From assembly GCF_001027285.1 (NCBI RefSeq), contig NZ_CP011509.1, forward strand, positions 1 through 64,000: a DNA stretch of 64,000 nucleotides, given 5' to 3'. A model generated the notes under the pieces. The model saw nothing but the letters and a program-made list of their open reading frames with translations. It had not been told where the DNA came from and searched no databases. A program made the translations under genes and the position numbers. The stretch's first letter is position 1; each line of letters starts with the position of its first letter. Source of the DNA: Archangium gephyra. Lineage in GTDB: Bacteria > Myxococcota > Myxococcia > Myxococcales > Myxococcaceae. This document shows, in pieces, positions 18,040-27,544 of the stretch.

Positions 18040-18974
18040 TGAAGGAGCACATTCCCCATCTCCGGGTACGAGCGGACAATGGGTTCCTGGTGGCTCAAGA
18101 TGGCCTCATTCTCTGCTTCTTCATGCGCCGCTCCCACCAAGAGGTTGCTCCTCTTGCGTGGAGGGCCCTGCAAACGTATCTGCGGGCCATCCCGCCTGGG
18201 GCTTTGAGCGGGTACGTCGCTTGCGAGGGAGGTCTCCTGCCTCTCGACGATGAGGGCTGGGAAGACATCCGTCAGGACATGTTCGAACGCCCCTGCCCGG
18301 TCTCGCGCAGCGTCTATCTGCGGGAGCACATCGATCAGGTGGGCAGCTACAACTTCGAGTATTACGGCCGGCGGCTCGATGCGCCCATCTTCGCCCGCGA
18401 CGAGAACTCCACCAGCGCCGTGAGCTTTACCCTTCCCACGGGGTACCTGATGGAGCACGGCCCCGCCCGCATTCGCGCCCTCGCTCTCGAGCTCGCTCGC
18501 GAGCTGCCCTTCAGCTTCGGCTACGCCAGCCCCGTTCTCGTCGCGCCCAACTATTGGTGGTACGCAGCTCGCGGCGCGGTTCGAGCACTACGAGACCGCT
18601 ACCCGGGATTGGATGTCTACGACCTCGAGGAGACCAGCCGGCGCCTCGGAACCCGCGCCCGTGGCGTCTACTGGCTCACCTTCCTCGGCCAGCCTCTGCT
18701 CGGCCAGCTCGGCGGACTCGAGAGCCTGCGGCAGCGGCTTCCCTTCCCGGAAGTGTCCTTCCACTCGCTGGATGATGAGCGAGCACTCCTCACCCTCGAC
18801 GAGTGGCCCGACGCCATCGACACCGAGCAGGAGCCCATTCCACCCCAGTTCCCCGCCCTCGCCCGGCTGCTCGAGCCTTTCATGTACGAGCAGGAGGTCT
18901 CCGGCTGGTTCTTCCACGACGACAAGGAAGGACTGGAGGACATGCGCCGGTGGATCCGCCGCTTCTGTCCCTGA
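18039..18974 (+). CDS. Type VI immunity family protein (DUF3396)
   Basis: 311 residues, soluble. It has the DUF3396 pattern: an N-terminal FLVAQDGLILCFFMRRSHQE, a central PARIRALALELARELPFSFG, then ASPVLVAPNYWW and RYPGLDVYDLEETS, and a C-terminal acidic end (GWFFHDDKEGLEDMRRWIRR). Members of this family neutralise type VI secretion effectors, and arrays of them are frequent in myxobacteria. The ATG overlaps the preceding lipoprotein's stop by one base (TGATG), so the two are made together. It very probably protects the producer against the nuclease-like C-terminus of that protein. Confidence 0.75.
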   Translation: MKEHIPHLRVRADNGFLVAQDGLILCFFMRRSHQEVAPLAWRALQTYLRAIPPGALSGYVACEGGLLPLDDEGWEDIRQDMFERPCPVSRSVYLREHIDQVGSYNFEYYGRRLDAPIFARDENSTSAVSFTLPTGYLMEHGPARIRALALELARELPFSFGYASPVLVAPNYWWYAARGAVRALRDRYPGLDVYDLEETSRRLGTRARGVYWLTFLGQPLLGQLGGLESLRQRLPFPEVSFHSLDDERALLTLDEWPDAIDTEQEPIPPQFPALARLLEPFMYEQEVSGWFFHDDKEGLEDMRRWIRRFCP

Positions 18975-18977
18975 GCC

Positions 18978-20606
<1,629 letters not shown>

Positions 20607-20702
20607 GGGTGACCCTTTCATTTTGGAAGGAGAGTCATTCGTTCCGACCGAGGCGTCCAGCCCCCGTGCGCCCAAGTCCTCGGATTTCGTGGCTCCATGG
20701 CA

Positions 20703-20718
20703 TGGCCCGGGGCTTGCT
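20703..20718 (+). promoter_or_regulatory. Sigma-54 (-24/-12) promoter
   Basis: TGGCCCGGGGCTTGCT matches the sigma-54 consensus TGGCACGNNNNTTGCW with one mismatch and exact GG-GC spacing. Transcription would start near 20728, about 20 bases before the ATG at 20749, whose ribosome site is CGGAGG. The divergent neighbour encodes a sigma-54 activator. Confidence 0.75.
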
Positions 20719-20748
20719 AATTGTCCCGGCACGATCCCGGAGGACCCC

Positions 20749-21195
20749 ATGTCGTTCAAACGAGAGACGCTGGAGGACGGCTCGGTGCGGTTGTCGGGCG
20801 GGAGGTGCAGCTACACCTACCGGCGGCTGCGCCCGGGCGTGGTGTTCATCCGCATCCAGGGGGACGACAAGGGCGAGCTGGGCGAAGCCCCTCGGGATGA
20901 GCTGCGCGAGGACCTCAGCCGCTACGCCCCCATCGAGCTGTTCTTCGAGATGGATGAGAGCACCGGGGCCAACCTGCCCGTGCAGGAAGCGTGGACCGCG
21001 TGGTTCAGCGGCAACCGCCCGGCACTCAAGAACGTGAGCGTCCTCACGCGCAGCAAGTTCATGCACGTGGGCGCCGAGGTAGTGAAGCTCTTCTCCCGCA
21101 CCGGAGAGCTCATCCGCGTCTACCTGGATCCGGAGCCCTTCCTCGAGGCGCTCCAGCGCGCGGCGCCCGATGCGCGGCTCGAGCACAAGAAATGA
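20749..21195 (+). CDS. Conserved protein, SpoIIAA/STAS-like fold candidate, paralogue 1
   Basis: 148 residues, soluble, no signal. It has alternating strands and helices: MSFKRETLEDGSVRLSGGR, then VVFIRIQGDDKGELGEAP, YAPIELFFEMDESTGANLP and VQEAWTAWFSGNRPALKNVS. It ends VVKLFSRTGELIRVYLDPEPF. The pattern of a strand, an EMD-like acidic turn, a helix, then a strand naming lateral motion resembles SpoIIAA-like/STAS-like proteins, but the match is structural guesswork. It lies directly behind a sigma-54 promoter and is followed 29 bases later by a close paralogue. The adjacent activator with a V4R sensor suggests these proteins respond to a small-molecule or stress signal. Confidence 0.75.
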   Translation: MSFKRETLEDGSVRLSGGRCSYTYRRLRPGVVFIRIQGDDKGELGEAPRDELREDLSRYAPIELFFEMDESTGANLPVQEAWTAWFSGNRPALKNVSVLTRSKFMHVGAEVVKLFSRTGELIRVYLDPEPFLEALQRAAPDARLEHKK

Positions 21196-21224
21196 GCACC
21201 CCCACCGGTGGAGCAGGAGGCTGT

Positions 21225-21689
21225 ATGAGCACGATCCAGAGAGAGACGTTGGCGTGCGGCGTGGTGCGGCTTTCGAGCGAGCGGTGCAGTTTCACCTACC
21301 ACCGGCCCCGCCCCGGCGTGGTGTTCATGCGCATCGTGGGCAACGACAAGGGCGAGTTCGGCAACGCCCCCATGGACGAGCTGCGCGAGGACATCAGCCG
21401 CTACTCCCCCATCGAGCTGTTCATCGAGATGGATGAGATCACCGGCGCCAATCTGCCCGTGCAGGAGGCGTGGACGGCGTGGTTCAGCACCTACCGCCCG
21501 GCGCTCAAGAGCGTGAGCATCCTCACCCGCAGCAAGTTCATGCACTTCACCGCCGAGGTGGTGAAGTTCTTCTCCCGCACCGGCGAGCTCATCCGCGTCT
21601 ACCTCGAGCCACAGCCCTTCGAGGAGGCCCTCAAGCGCGCGGCGCCCGACTTCGCCGGGCTCGAGGCCACCCGGAAGCCCGGCCCGTAG
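21225..21689 (+). CDS. Conserved protein, SpoIIAA/STAS-like fold candidate, paralogue 2
   Basis: 154 residues, highly similar to the preceding gene along its whole length (for example VVFMRIVGNDKGEFGNAP and FFSRTGELIRVYLEPQPFEE). This is a tandem duplication. The start at 21225 is behind GCAGGAGG. The core EMDEITGANLPVQEAWTAWF is nearly unchanged between copies, while the N- and C-termini differ, so the core is the functional part. It is probably cotranscribed from the sigma-54 promoter at 20703. The stop abuts the stop of the convergent membrane-protein gene with no intergenic base. Confidence 0.75.
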   Translation: MSTIQRETLACGVVRLSSERCSFTYHRPRPGVVFMRIVGNDKGEFGNAPMDELREDISRYSPIELFIEMDEITGANLPVQEAWTAWFSTYRPALKSVSILTRSKFMHFTAEVVKFFSRTGELIRVYLEPQPFEEALKRAAPDFAGLEATRKPGP

Positions 21690-22814
21690 TCACACCACGC
21701 GGCCCCGCATCACATCCACCAGCCACTGCCAGTAGGGCGTGAGGGGATAGCGGAAGGCCACCAGTGCTCCCACCAGCGCCCAGCCCCAGGCCGCCCACCA
21801 GAAGCGCGGGGCGGGTGGCGCCGAGGCGGGCCGCTCGGCCGCGAGCACCAGGGCGGGCACCACCAACGGCAGCACGTGCCAGTAGCCGTGTGAGCGGTCC
21901 ATGAGGGCCACCAGCGCCCCCGCGACCACGCAGAGCGCGGACCAGACGTACCGGTGGCGCAGCAGGTACCCGGACACACCGAGCGCCAGGAGGATGAAGG
22001 CGGGCGGCGAGGACTTGCCGCGCAGCAGGTGCGAGACGTGCACGGGGTTGTCGGCGGGGATGGTCTCCAGCGTGCCGGAGAGGGCCGCCGCGCTGGCCGC
22101 CGCGGTGAGCACGAGCCCCACCGCCACGGCCCCGGACGCGAGCGCCCTGCCCCGCCCGGCGCGCCACGCCGCGAGCAGTGCCCAGAGTCCCACGGGAGCG
22201 AACACCAGCGCGCGGAAGTGCACGGCCGCGCAGAGGCCCAGCAGCACCACCGCGGTGGCGGGCCTCGCCTCGCGGAGCGCCAGGAGCGCCACCGTGCCCA
22301 CGAGCACGTAGGCCACGTCGAAGAAGCCATTCGCCCCCGAGCCCACGAGCCCGGGCAGCAGCAGCAACGCGCCCCCGGCGAGTGCCCACCGTCCATGCGG
22401 CCGGAGCAGCACGAGGCCCAGGACCCCGGCGGCCAGCGCCACCGCGAGCCACTGGAGCGTCATCAACCGGTGCGCCGTCACGGGCGCGAGCAACCCCGCT
22501 CGCTCCAGCCCGCCCAGCGGCCAGTGCAGGAGCATCCCGAGCGGCGGGTACGGCGCGGTCCGGTCGGGAAACAGCCCCTCGTGCTCGGGACAGGGAAACA
22601 GGCCGCGCGCGGCCTCACCATACGGCTGCCGGTAGATGGCGAAGCCCCGCTCCACGAGTGCCTGCGACTCGGCCATGTGCCGCAGGTGGTCCGTGTAGTG
22701 GTGGGAGAGGTCCCCGCCCGGTGAGGCCAGCAGCGCGTGCCCGCCCAGCAGCCCTAGCACGAGCAGGGCCACGAGGGCGGTACCGCGGGAGGGCCTGGGG
22801 AGCGAGCGCGCCAT
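21690..22814 (-). CDS. Polytopic membrane protein, GT87-like mannosyltransferase candidate
   Basis: 374 residues with about nine to ten hydrophobic helices. After the first helix comes a large loop rich in aromatic and charged residues (ALVERGFAIYRQPYGEAAR, then FPDRTAPYPPLGMLLHWPLG). The last third contains LMDRSHGYWHVLPLVVPALV. The layout of an acidic residue after the first helix, an early Pro-Tyr-Pro-Pro-Leu loop and many helices fits polyprenol-phosphate-dependent (GT-C) glycosyltransferases such as GT87. No biochemical residue confirms it. It is followed 13 bases downstream of a secreted-protein gene on the same strand and may be cotranscribed with it. Confidence 0.6.
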   Translation of the reverse strand: MARSLPRPSRGTALVALLVLGLLGGHALLASPGGDLSHHYTDHLRHMAESQALVERGFAIYRQPYGEAARGLFPCPEHEGLFPDRTAPYPPLGMLLHWPLGGLERAGLLAPVTAHRLMTLQWLAVALAAGVLGLVLLRPHGRWALAGGALLLLPGLVGSGANGFFDVAYVLVGTVALLALREARPATAVVLLGLCAAVHFRALVFAPVGLWALLAAWRAGRGRALASGAVAVGLVLTAAASAAALSGTLETIPADNPVHVSHLLRGKSSPPAFILLALGVSGYLLRHRYVWSALCVVAGALVALMDRSHGYWHVLPLVVPALVLAAERPASAPPAPRFWWAAWGWALVGALVAFRYPLTPYWQWLVDVMRGRVV

Positions 22815-22827
22815 GGCCCCTCCCCTA

Positions 22828-23697
22828 TCAGAAGGCGCAGAAGTACAGGAACTCGTAGTCCTCGTTGATCAGCCTGACCTTGTCGCCGCGCCGTACGGCC
22901 ACCTTGAAGATGTGCCCCTCGTAGCGGCGGATGCCGAGCACCACCACCCCGGGCCCCTCCTTGCCCAGCTGGAAGGCCGCCTCCGGGCGCGGCACGCCCA
23001 CCTCGTCCTTGTCGTAGAGGTTCAGCGGCGACTGCTCACTGCCCGCCATCTCCCCCTTGGACAGGGAGTCCGTCCCGGCCTTCTTGCCCCCGAGCAGCAC
23101 GGTGAGCTGCCCGCGCAGCTTGCCCGTCTTCGTCAGCAGGAAGCCGAGCCCCCCGGCCTCGTAGGCCCGCACGTCCTTGCTCGCCGCCGTCTTCCCCTTG
23201 GGCAGCGGAGCACCCAGCGCGCTCGCGGAAACCTCCTTCACCGGCAGGGAGGTGAGCCCCTCGGCAGCACCGGGCGGGAGCACCCAGACGGGGCCCTCGG
23301 GCAGCGGCTTGTCGGAGGAGAAGCCGGCGAAGGTGGCCTTGTTCCCGTCACACCCGTAGCTCACGTCCGAGGTGCCCACGTAGGTGCCCTCGCCCGGCCC
23401 GGCCGAGGAGACGAGCCGCACCTTCGTGCCCTCGGGGACGGACTTCCACACGTCGGTGACGAGCACCACCTGGGCCTTCGGATGCCTGGGCGTCCAGTAG
23501 GCCCGGGTCTTCTCCACCTCGGGCTTCACCGTGGCGAAGCCCAGCCACCCGGGCAGTCCCTGCCAGCGCGGCTCCGGCAAGGAGGCCGGGGCCTTGGCGT
23601 CCGGGGCCGCCACCGGTGCCTGCGCCCGGGGCTCCGGAGCCTGGCTCCCATCCGCGAGCGCCACCACCACGAGAACGACGAGAGAGAAGGTGTTCAT
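22828..23697 (-). CDS. Secreted protein of unknown function
   Basis: 289 residues. The start at 23697 gives a signal peptide (MNTFSLVVLVVVALADGSQA); an upstream ATG adds only unstructured residues. An Ala/Pro linker follows, then a beta-rich body with the segments VVLVTDVWKSVPEGTKVRLV and GVVVLGIRRYEGHIFKVAVR. It ends LINEDYEFLYFCAF with a single C-terminal Cys. It lies upstream of, and on the same strand as, the polytopic membrane protein. I do not recognise the family. Confidence 0.65.
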   Translation of the reverse strand: MNTFSLVVLVVVALADGSQAPEPRAQAPVAAPDAKAPASLPEPRWQGLPGWLGFATVKPEVEKTRAYWTPRHPKAQVVLVTDVWKSVPEGTKVRLVSSAGPGEGTYVGTSDVSYGCDGNKATFAGFSSDKPLPEGPVWVLPPGAAEGLTSLPVKEVSASALGAPLPKGKTAASKDVRAYEAGGLGFLLTKTGKLRGQLTVLLGGKKAGTDSLSKGEMAGSEQSPLNLYDKDEVGVPRPEAAFQLGKEGPGVVVLGIRRYEGHIFKVAVRRGDKVRLINEDYEFLYFCAF

Positions 23698-23794
23698 AGG
23701 GGCCCGCAGCCTAGCCGCCCCAAGGTCCGATATGCCCACGCTTCCCACGCGTTACCGCTTCAACCAACCCCCAGGCCGGAAGGGGACAGGAGGC

Positions 23795-24283
23795 ATGTCC
23801 ATGTCGGAGCTGACATCCGAGGTGCGTGTGGTGGTCGCGCGGTTGAGGAATCTCTTCGTCGACATGGCCCGCCAGGGGGCTTTCGCCAACCCGCTGGACG
23901 AGCTTCCCCACCCGGAGCTCGAGCCCCGGCAGTTGCAGGCGCTCTGGTGGCTGCGCGCCGAGAGCTTCGTCTCCGTCAACGGCCTGGCCGAGCGCATGGG
24001 CATGGCGATGCCTCCCATGACGCGCCTGCTGGACCGGTTGGAGGAGCTGGAGCTCGTCACGCGGCACCGCGGCCTGCGCGCGGACAAGCGGCAGGTGGCG
24101 GTGCGGCTCACCGCCAAGGGAGGCGCCCTGGCCGACGAGGCCGACGCCGTGGTGCAGGAGCGTCTGGCCCGGCTGCTGCTGCCCATGGAGGGCGAGGATC
24201 GCAGCGCGCTGCTGGACGCGCTGGAGCGCTGGGTGCAGGCCCTGGCGCGGCCGTCGGGAGACGACAGCCGCACCGCGGCGTGA
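23795..24283 (+). CDS. MarR family transcriptional regulator
   Basis: 162 residues with a winged helix-turn-helix. The recognition region is SFVSVNGLAERMGMAMPPMT and the wing is LVTRHRGLRADKRQVAVRLT. N- and C-terminal helices (MSELTSEVRVVVARLRNLFV and LDALERWVQALARP) would form the dimer interface. The start at 23795 has GGACAGGAGG immediately upstream. It is divergent from the secreted-protein gene at 22828-23697, a natural target, and converges on the next gene with its stop one base away. The ligand is unknown. Confidence 0.85.
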   Translation: MSMSELTSEVRVVVARLRNLFVDMARQGAFANPLDELPHPELEPRQLQALWWLRAESFVSVNGLAERMGMAMPPMTRLLDRLEELELVTRHRGLRADKRQVAVRLTAKGGALADEADAVVQERLARLLLPMEGEDRSALLDALERWVQALARPSGDDSRTAA

Positions 24284-24284
24284 C

Positions 24285-24788
24285 TCAGCGCTTCTCCAAC
24301 TCCTCGGGGTGGAAGACGCGCGAGGCCACCCGGTCCAACACCTCGTCACCCCAGACGACACTCGCCTTCGCCAGCCGCTTCATGTCCTTGGCGAAGGCAT
24401 TGCCGTCCGGCACCTGGGTGTAGTCGCGGCTCAGGAAGAGGCCCCGGTTCTCCCGCTCGTAGTCCACGGTGCCACCGCCGGTGTCCGTGCCCTCACGGGC
24501 CTCGGCCTGGAAGCCCTCCAGCACGCCCGGCCTGGGCGGCTCCTTGAAGCGGTACACGAGCGCGCTGCACTCCAGCGTCTTCCTGTCCTCGTGGTACTCG
24601 AAGTACACCTGTGCCGGGCCCACGGTGATGCCGCCGAAGCCCTGCTCATTGAGGCCCGGGCTCAGCACCGCGCCCTGCGAGCGCGCGTACCAGCGCAACA
24701 GCTCCCGCGCCGACTCGCGCGTCATCTCGCCCCCGCTCGCGGGCGGAGGCGGGGCCATTCCCACCGCGGACAGAATCCACTGCAGCAT
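24285..24788 (-). CDS. CesT/type III chaperone-like partner of the lipase-like effector
   Basis: 167 residues, soluble. The layout is a helix (ESARELLRWYARSQGAVLSP), strands around ITVGPAQVYFEYHEDRKTLE and LECSALVYRFKEPP, a short helix, then NRGLFLSRDYTQVPD and a terminal helix (FAKDMKRLAKASVVWGDEVL). That alpha-beta-beta-beta-alpha-beta-beta-alpha order with a W-ending helix is that of class I secretion chaperones (CesT/Tir type). This is recognition by layout, not by a fixed motif. It lies 14 bases downstream of the lipase-like gene on the same strand, as effector chaperones usually do. An immunity-protein role is the alternative. Confidence 0.5.
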   Translation of the reverse strand: MLQWILSAVGMAPPPPASGGEMTRESARELLRWYARSQGAVLSPGLNEQGFGGITVGPAQVYFEYHEDRKTLECSALVYRFKEPPRPGVLEGFQAEAREGTDTGGGTVDYERENRGLFLSRDYTQVPDGNAFAKDMKRLAKASVVWGDEVLDRVASRVFHPEELEKR

Positions 24789-24802
24789 GGCGCGCGGCTC
24801 CG

Positions 24803-25750
24803 TCAGTTGAACTGGCCGGCGCGGGCCTGGTCGAAGGGCACGCGCTGCGGCAGGTACGCATCCCCCAGCCCGTGCGCGCCATTGATGCCCGAGCCGTGCT
24901 CGAAGCGGTGGATGACCGCGCCCCTGCCGCCGCTGCGCGCCCACTCGTCCGCGCCCGAGCCGTTGCCCTGGCCGAACCACGTGGGGACGAGGTCCTTGTT
25001 GTTGACGTAGTGCACGTACTGGGGGCCGTCCGGGAAGTTCGCCGCCGCGCCACCGAAGGTCTCCACCTTCACGTTGCTCATCAGCCGCTCCACGTCCGCC
25101 CTGGACATCCCATCTTCGATGCGCAGCCGGTTGGCCACGTCATTGAGGGCGCGGCTCGTCACCAGGGCGCCCTGGCTGTGGGCGAACAGGTGCACCCCGC
25201 GCCCCGCCTTCAGCTCCGAGTAGACGGTGTCCGCCATGGAGTCCACGGCCGGGTTGTGGCCCTTGTCCAGCTTGTCCTTCACGCACTGGGCGAGGTCCGC
25301 CACCATGCCCTCGGTGGAGTTGTGGATGCCGACGACCTTGGCCCCGGTCCGGTCGGCGATCGCCTGCATGCTGTTGAACTGCTGGTCCTTCGTGTTGGCG
25401 ATGCCGTTGACGTAGATGAACGTCTCGGAGGGGTTGGGGTTGTTGCGCGGGGTGACGCCCGGGACGTCGCTCAGCGCGGTGCCCGGCGGGAACGTCTGGC
25501 CACCCGCGCCCACCAGGTGCCCGTCGAACGCGCGGTCCGGCTTCGAGCCACCGAAGAACTGGTTGTTCAGCTCGCGGGCCTTGTTCGTGGCCTTGTCCTC
25601 GAAGCCGTCGACGAACCGGTCCACGCGCTGAGCGGTGTCGGCCACCTTGTGGGTCACCGTGTTCGCCACCTGCTGCGTCTTCTCGACGGCGTTCTGCGCG
25701 CCAGTGCGCACGGTGTTGAGGAGGTTACGGCCGCGGTCGATGATGCTCAT
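24803..25750 (-). CDS. Alpha/beta-hydrolase (lipase-like) effector candidate
   Basis: 315 residues without a signal peptide. The first 65 residues are a long amphipathic helix with repeated NTV/KVAD patterns (NLLNTVRTGAQNAVEKTQQV). The hydrolase part starts at FIYVNGIANTKDQQFNSM and reaches the nucleophile elbow LFAHSQGALV (Ser192), which resembles the AHSQG elbows of DUF676/lipase-type effectors. Acid and base candidates lie in NNKDLVPTWFG and the His-rich C-terminus (IHRFEHGSGINGAHGLGD). The gene has a small partner immediately downstream with a chaperone-like layout. The N-terminal helix could be a secretion or membrane-insertion segment. Its target, perhaps phospholipid, is inferred. Confidence 0.65.
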   Translation of the reverse strand: MSIIDRGRNLLNTVRTGAQNAVEKTQQVANTVTHKVADTAQRVDRFVDGFEDKATNKARELNNQFFGGSKPDRAFDGHLVGAGGQTFPPGTALSDVPGVTPRNNPNPSETFIYVNGIANTKDQQFNSMQAIADRTGAKVVGIHNSTEGMVADLAQCVKDKLDKGHNPAVDSMADTVYSELKAGRGVHLFAHSQGALVTSRALNDVANRLRIEDGMSRADVERLMSNVKVETFGGAAANFPDGPQYVHYVNNKDLVPTWFGQGNGSGADEWARSGGRGAVIHRFEHGSGINGAHGLGDAYLPQRVPFDQARAGQFN

Positions 25751-25884
25751 GGGGGGCTCCGGCGGAAGGGCTCGGGAAAATCCGTTGAGGGATTATCGCG
25801 ATCAGGAGGGCGGAAGTTGCGTCCCCCACGCCCCGTGCGTGCTCCCATACCCCGGGTACGGCTCCGGGCCCCTGGCGCCCCGCG

Positions 25885-26670
25885 TCAGACGACGGCGTCG
25901 ATGGCGCGGCGGATGCGGGCCCAGTCGAAGTTGTCCGCCGGGTCCGTCTTGCGGCCCGGGGCCACGTCGCGGTGCCCGAGGATGTTCTCCCGGGGCACCA
26001 TGTAGCGCCGGGCCAGGTACGGCACGAGCTGCTCCAGCGCGAGGTACTGCGCCTCGGTGAAGGGCGTCTGGCCGGTGCCGTCGTTGGTGATTTCGATGCC
26101 GATGGAGCGCGCGTTGACGCTGGGCTCCGTGTCGCCGTGCAGCGAGGAGCGGCCCGCGTGCCATGCCGCCTGGCTGTCCGGCACCAGCTGGTAGACGGTG
26201 CCATCGGGCCCCACGAGGTAGTGCGCGCTCACCCGGTTGGTGCCGCGCACCCAGCGCAGCGTGGCCAGGTCCACCCGGGCGCTGTTGGTGGCGGTGTGGT
26301 GCAGGACGATGGCGTCGATGGGCACGCCCCGGCGGGACTCCTGATTCTGGGAAGGCTTGGACACCACGGGCGGCTTCTTCACGGGCACCAGGGCCTTGAG
26401 GAGCGCGGCGCGCGTCCGGGGCCCGTACTCGCCGTCCTGGGTGAGCCGCCAGTCCTTCTGGAAGCGCGTGAGGGCCTGCTTCGTCCTGGGCCCGAAACCC
26501 CCGTCCGCCTTGCCGCTCAGGTAGCCGAGTTGGATCAACACGGACTGGAGCCGCTGCACGTCCGAGCCCTGGCTGCCCTCGGACAGGGGGCCTTCGGGGA
26601 GCGGTGAGGTCCCAGGGGAGGAGGAGGCGCTGCCCGAGGCGCCGAGGGCGGAGGCATTCGAGGTGGCCAT
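25885..26670 (-). CDS. N-acetylmuramoyl-L-alanine amidase (Amidase_2) with peptidoglycan-binding domain
   Basis: 261 residues. A Ser/Gly-rich N-terminus is followed by a peptidoglycan-binding repeat (GSDVQRLQSVLIQLGYLSGK, then GFGPRTKQALTRFQKDWRL) at about 30-100. The Amidase_2/PGRP zinc domain begins IDAIVLHHTATNSARVD. Zn ligands are likely the His in VLHHTA and the late His in ILGHRDVAPGRKTDPADNFDW, with the conserved Lys-Asp-Pro segment. There is no signal peptide, unusual for a wall hydrolase, so it may be released by lysis or secreted by another route. It stands alone, upstream of the lipase-like effector on the same strand. Confidence 0.85.
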   Translation of the reverse strand: MATSNASALGASGSASSSPGTSPLPEGPLSEGSQGSDVQRLQSVLIQLGYLSGKADGGFGPRTKQALTRFQKDWRLTQDGEYGPRTRAALLKALVPVKKPPVVSKPSQNQESRRGVPIDAIVLHHTATNSARVDLATLRWVRGTNRVSAHYLVGPDGTVYQLVPDSQAAWHAGRSSLHGDTEPSVNARSIGIEITNDGTGQTPFTEAQYLALEQLVPYLARRYMVPRENILGHRDVAPGRKTDPADNFDWARIRRAIDAVV

Positions 26671-26817
26671 ACGAAGGATTATCGCCCCCGGCCTGACCCC
26701 GCCGCGCCTCCGGGCCGGGCCGAGCCTCCGGTAGCCAACACCGCTCGCCCCCGAGGGAAGGACTGTCGTCTCCCGGACGTCCGGCGGGGCCCCTGACCGC
26801 CCTCCCGCCTCTTCGGC

Positions 26818-26847
26818 TTGGACGGACCTTTCCGGATTTTGTATACT
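26818..26847 (+). promoter_or_regulatory. Candidate sigma-70-type promoter of the tetR-P450 cluster
   Basis: A good -10 hexamer TATACT at 26842-26847 lies 18 bases after a poor -35 (TTGGAC, 26818-26823), about 50 bases upstream of the tetR start. It is in an unusually AT-rich patch for this genome. The -10 is convincing; the -35 is not. Confidence 0.35.
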
Positions 26848-26899
26848 GGTTCAACTTCATGAACGCGCGCTCAACCCCCCCCGGACGAAGCCCCAGTCC

Positions 26900-27499
26900 A
26901 TGCGGATGCGGATGAAGGAGGAGGCCCGGGCCGCCATCCTCGACGCCGCCGAGCAGGTGCTGGCCGAGCAGGGACAGGCCGCACGCATGGACGACATCGC
27001 CGCGCGCGTGGGCGTCTCGGTGGGGACGCTCTACAACTACTTCGAGGACCGGCAGCAGCTGCTGGCGGCCCTGCGGGACGTGCGCGGGCGCGAGTTGCTG
27101 GCCCTGCTCGACGCGGAGCTGGAGCGCAGCCTCCAGGCGCCCTACCGCGCGCGGCTGCACGGGTTCCTGCGCTGCATCCTGGAGCACTCCCAGACGCACT
27201 TCCGGCTCTTCTCCCTGCTGCTGGAGGACTCCCTGCGGCGCGATGCCTCGCGCGAGGGAGACCTGGATCGCCACCTGGAGATGTGGCGGGAGGCCACCCT
27301 GCGCCTCGAGCACCTCGGGAAGCAGGGCATCCGGGAAGGCGCCTTGCGGCCCGAGGATGCCGCCCATTACCCCGCGCTGTTGCTGGACATGATGCAGGGC
27401 CTCGTCGTGCGCCAGCTCCTCGCGAAGCAGCCCGCGCCCGCCGACGAGCTGCTCGCCCCGCTGCTGCGGTGCTTCCTGGAAGGCGCCGCCCCCCGCTGA
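26900..27499 (+). CDS. TetR family transcriptional regulator
   Basis: 199 residues. The N-terminal helix-turn-helix is typical: AAILDAAEQVLAEQGQAARM, then DDIAARVGVSVGTLYNYFED. The ligand domain is all-helical, with HGFLRCILEHSQTHFRLFSL and a C-terminal ALLLDMMQGLVVRQLLAKQP. It is followed by two cytochrome P450 genes on the same strand, the first only 45 bases away, so it probably represses its own transcript and the P450s until a substrate-like ligand binds. It is divergent from the amidase gene. Confidence 0.85.
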   Translation: MRMRMKEEARAAILDAAEQVLAEQGQAARMDDIAARVGVSVGTLYNYFEDRQQLLAALRDVRGRELLALLDAELERSLQAPYRARLHGFLRCILEHSQTHFRLFSLLLEDSLRRDASREGDLDRHLEMWREATLRLEHLGKQGIREGALRPEDAAHYPALLLDMMQGLVVRQLLAKQPAPADELLAPLLRCFLEGAAPR

Positions 27500-27544
27500 G
27501 CCTCCACCCCTGTCGCCCCTGTCGTTCCCCCAAAGGAGCAGCAC

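Noticed and set aside
20703-20718. The sigma-54 promoter as a promoter of the activator gene itself
   Set aside because: It faces away from that gene; the -24 and -12 elements read toward the paralogue pair.
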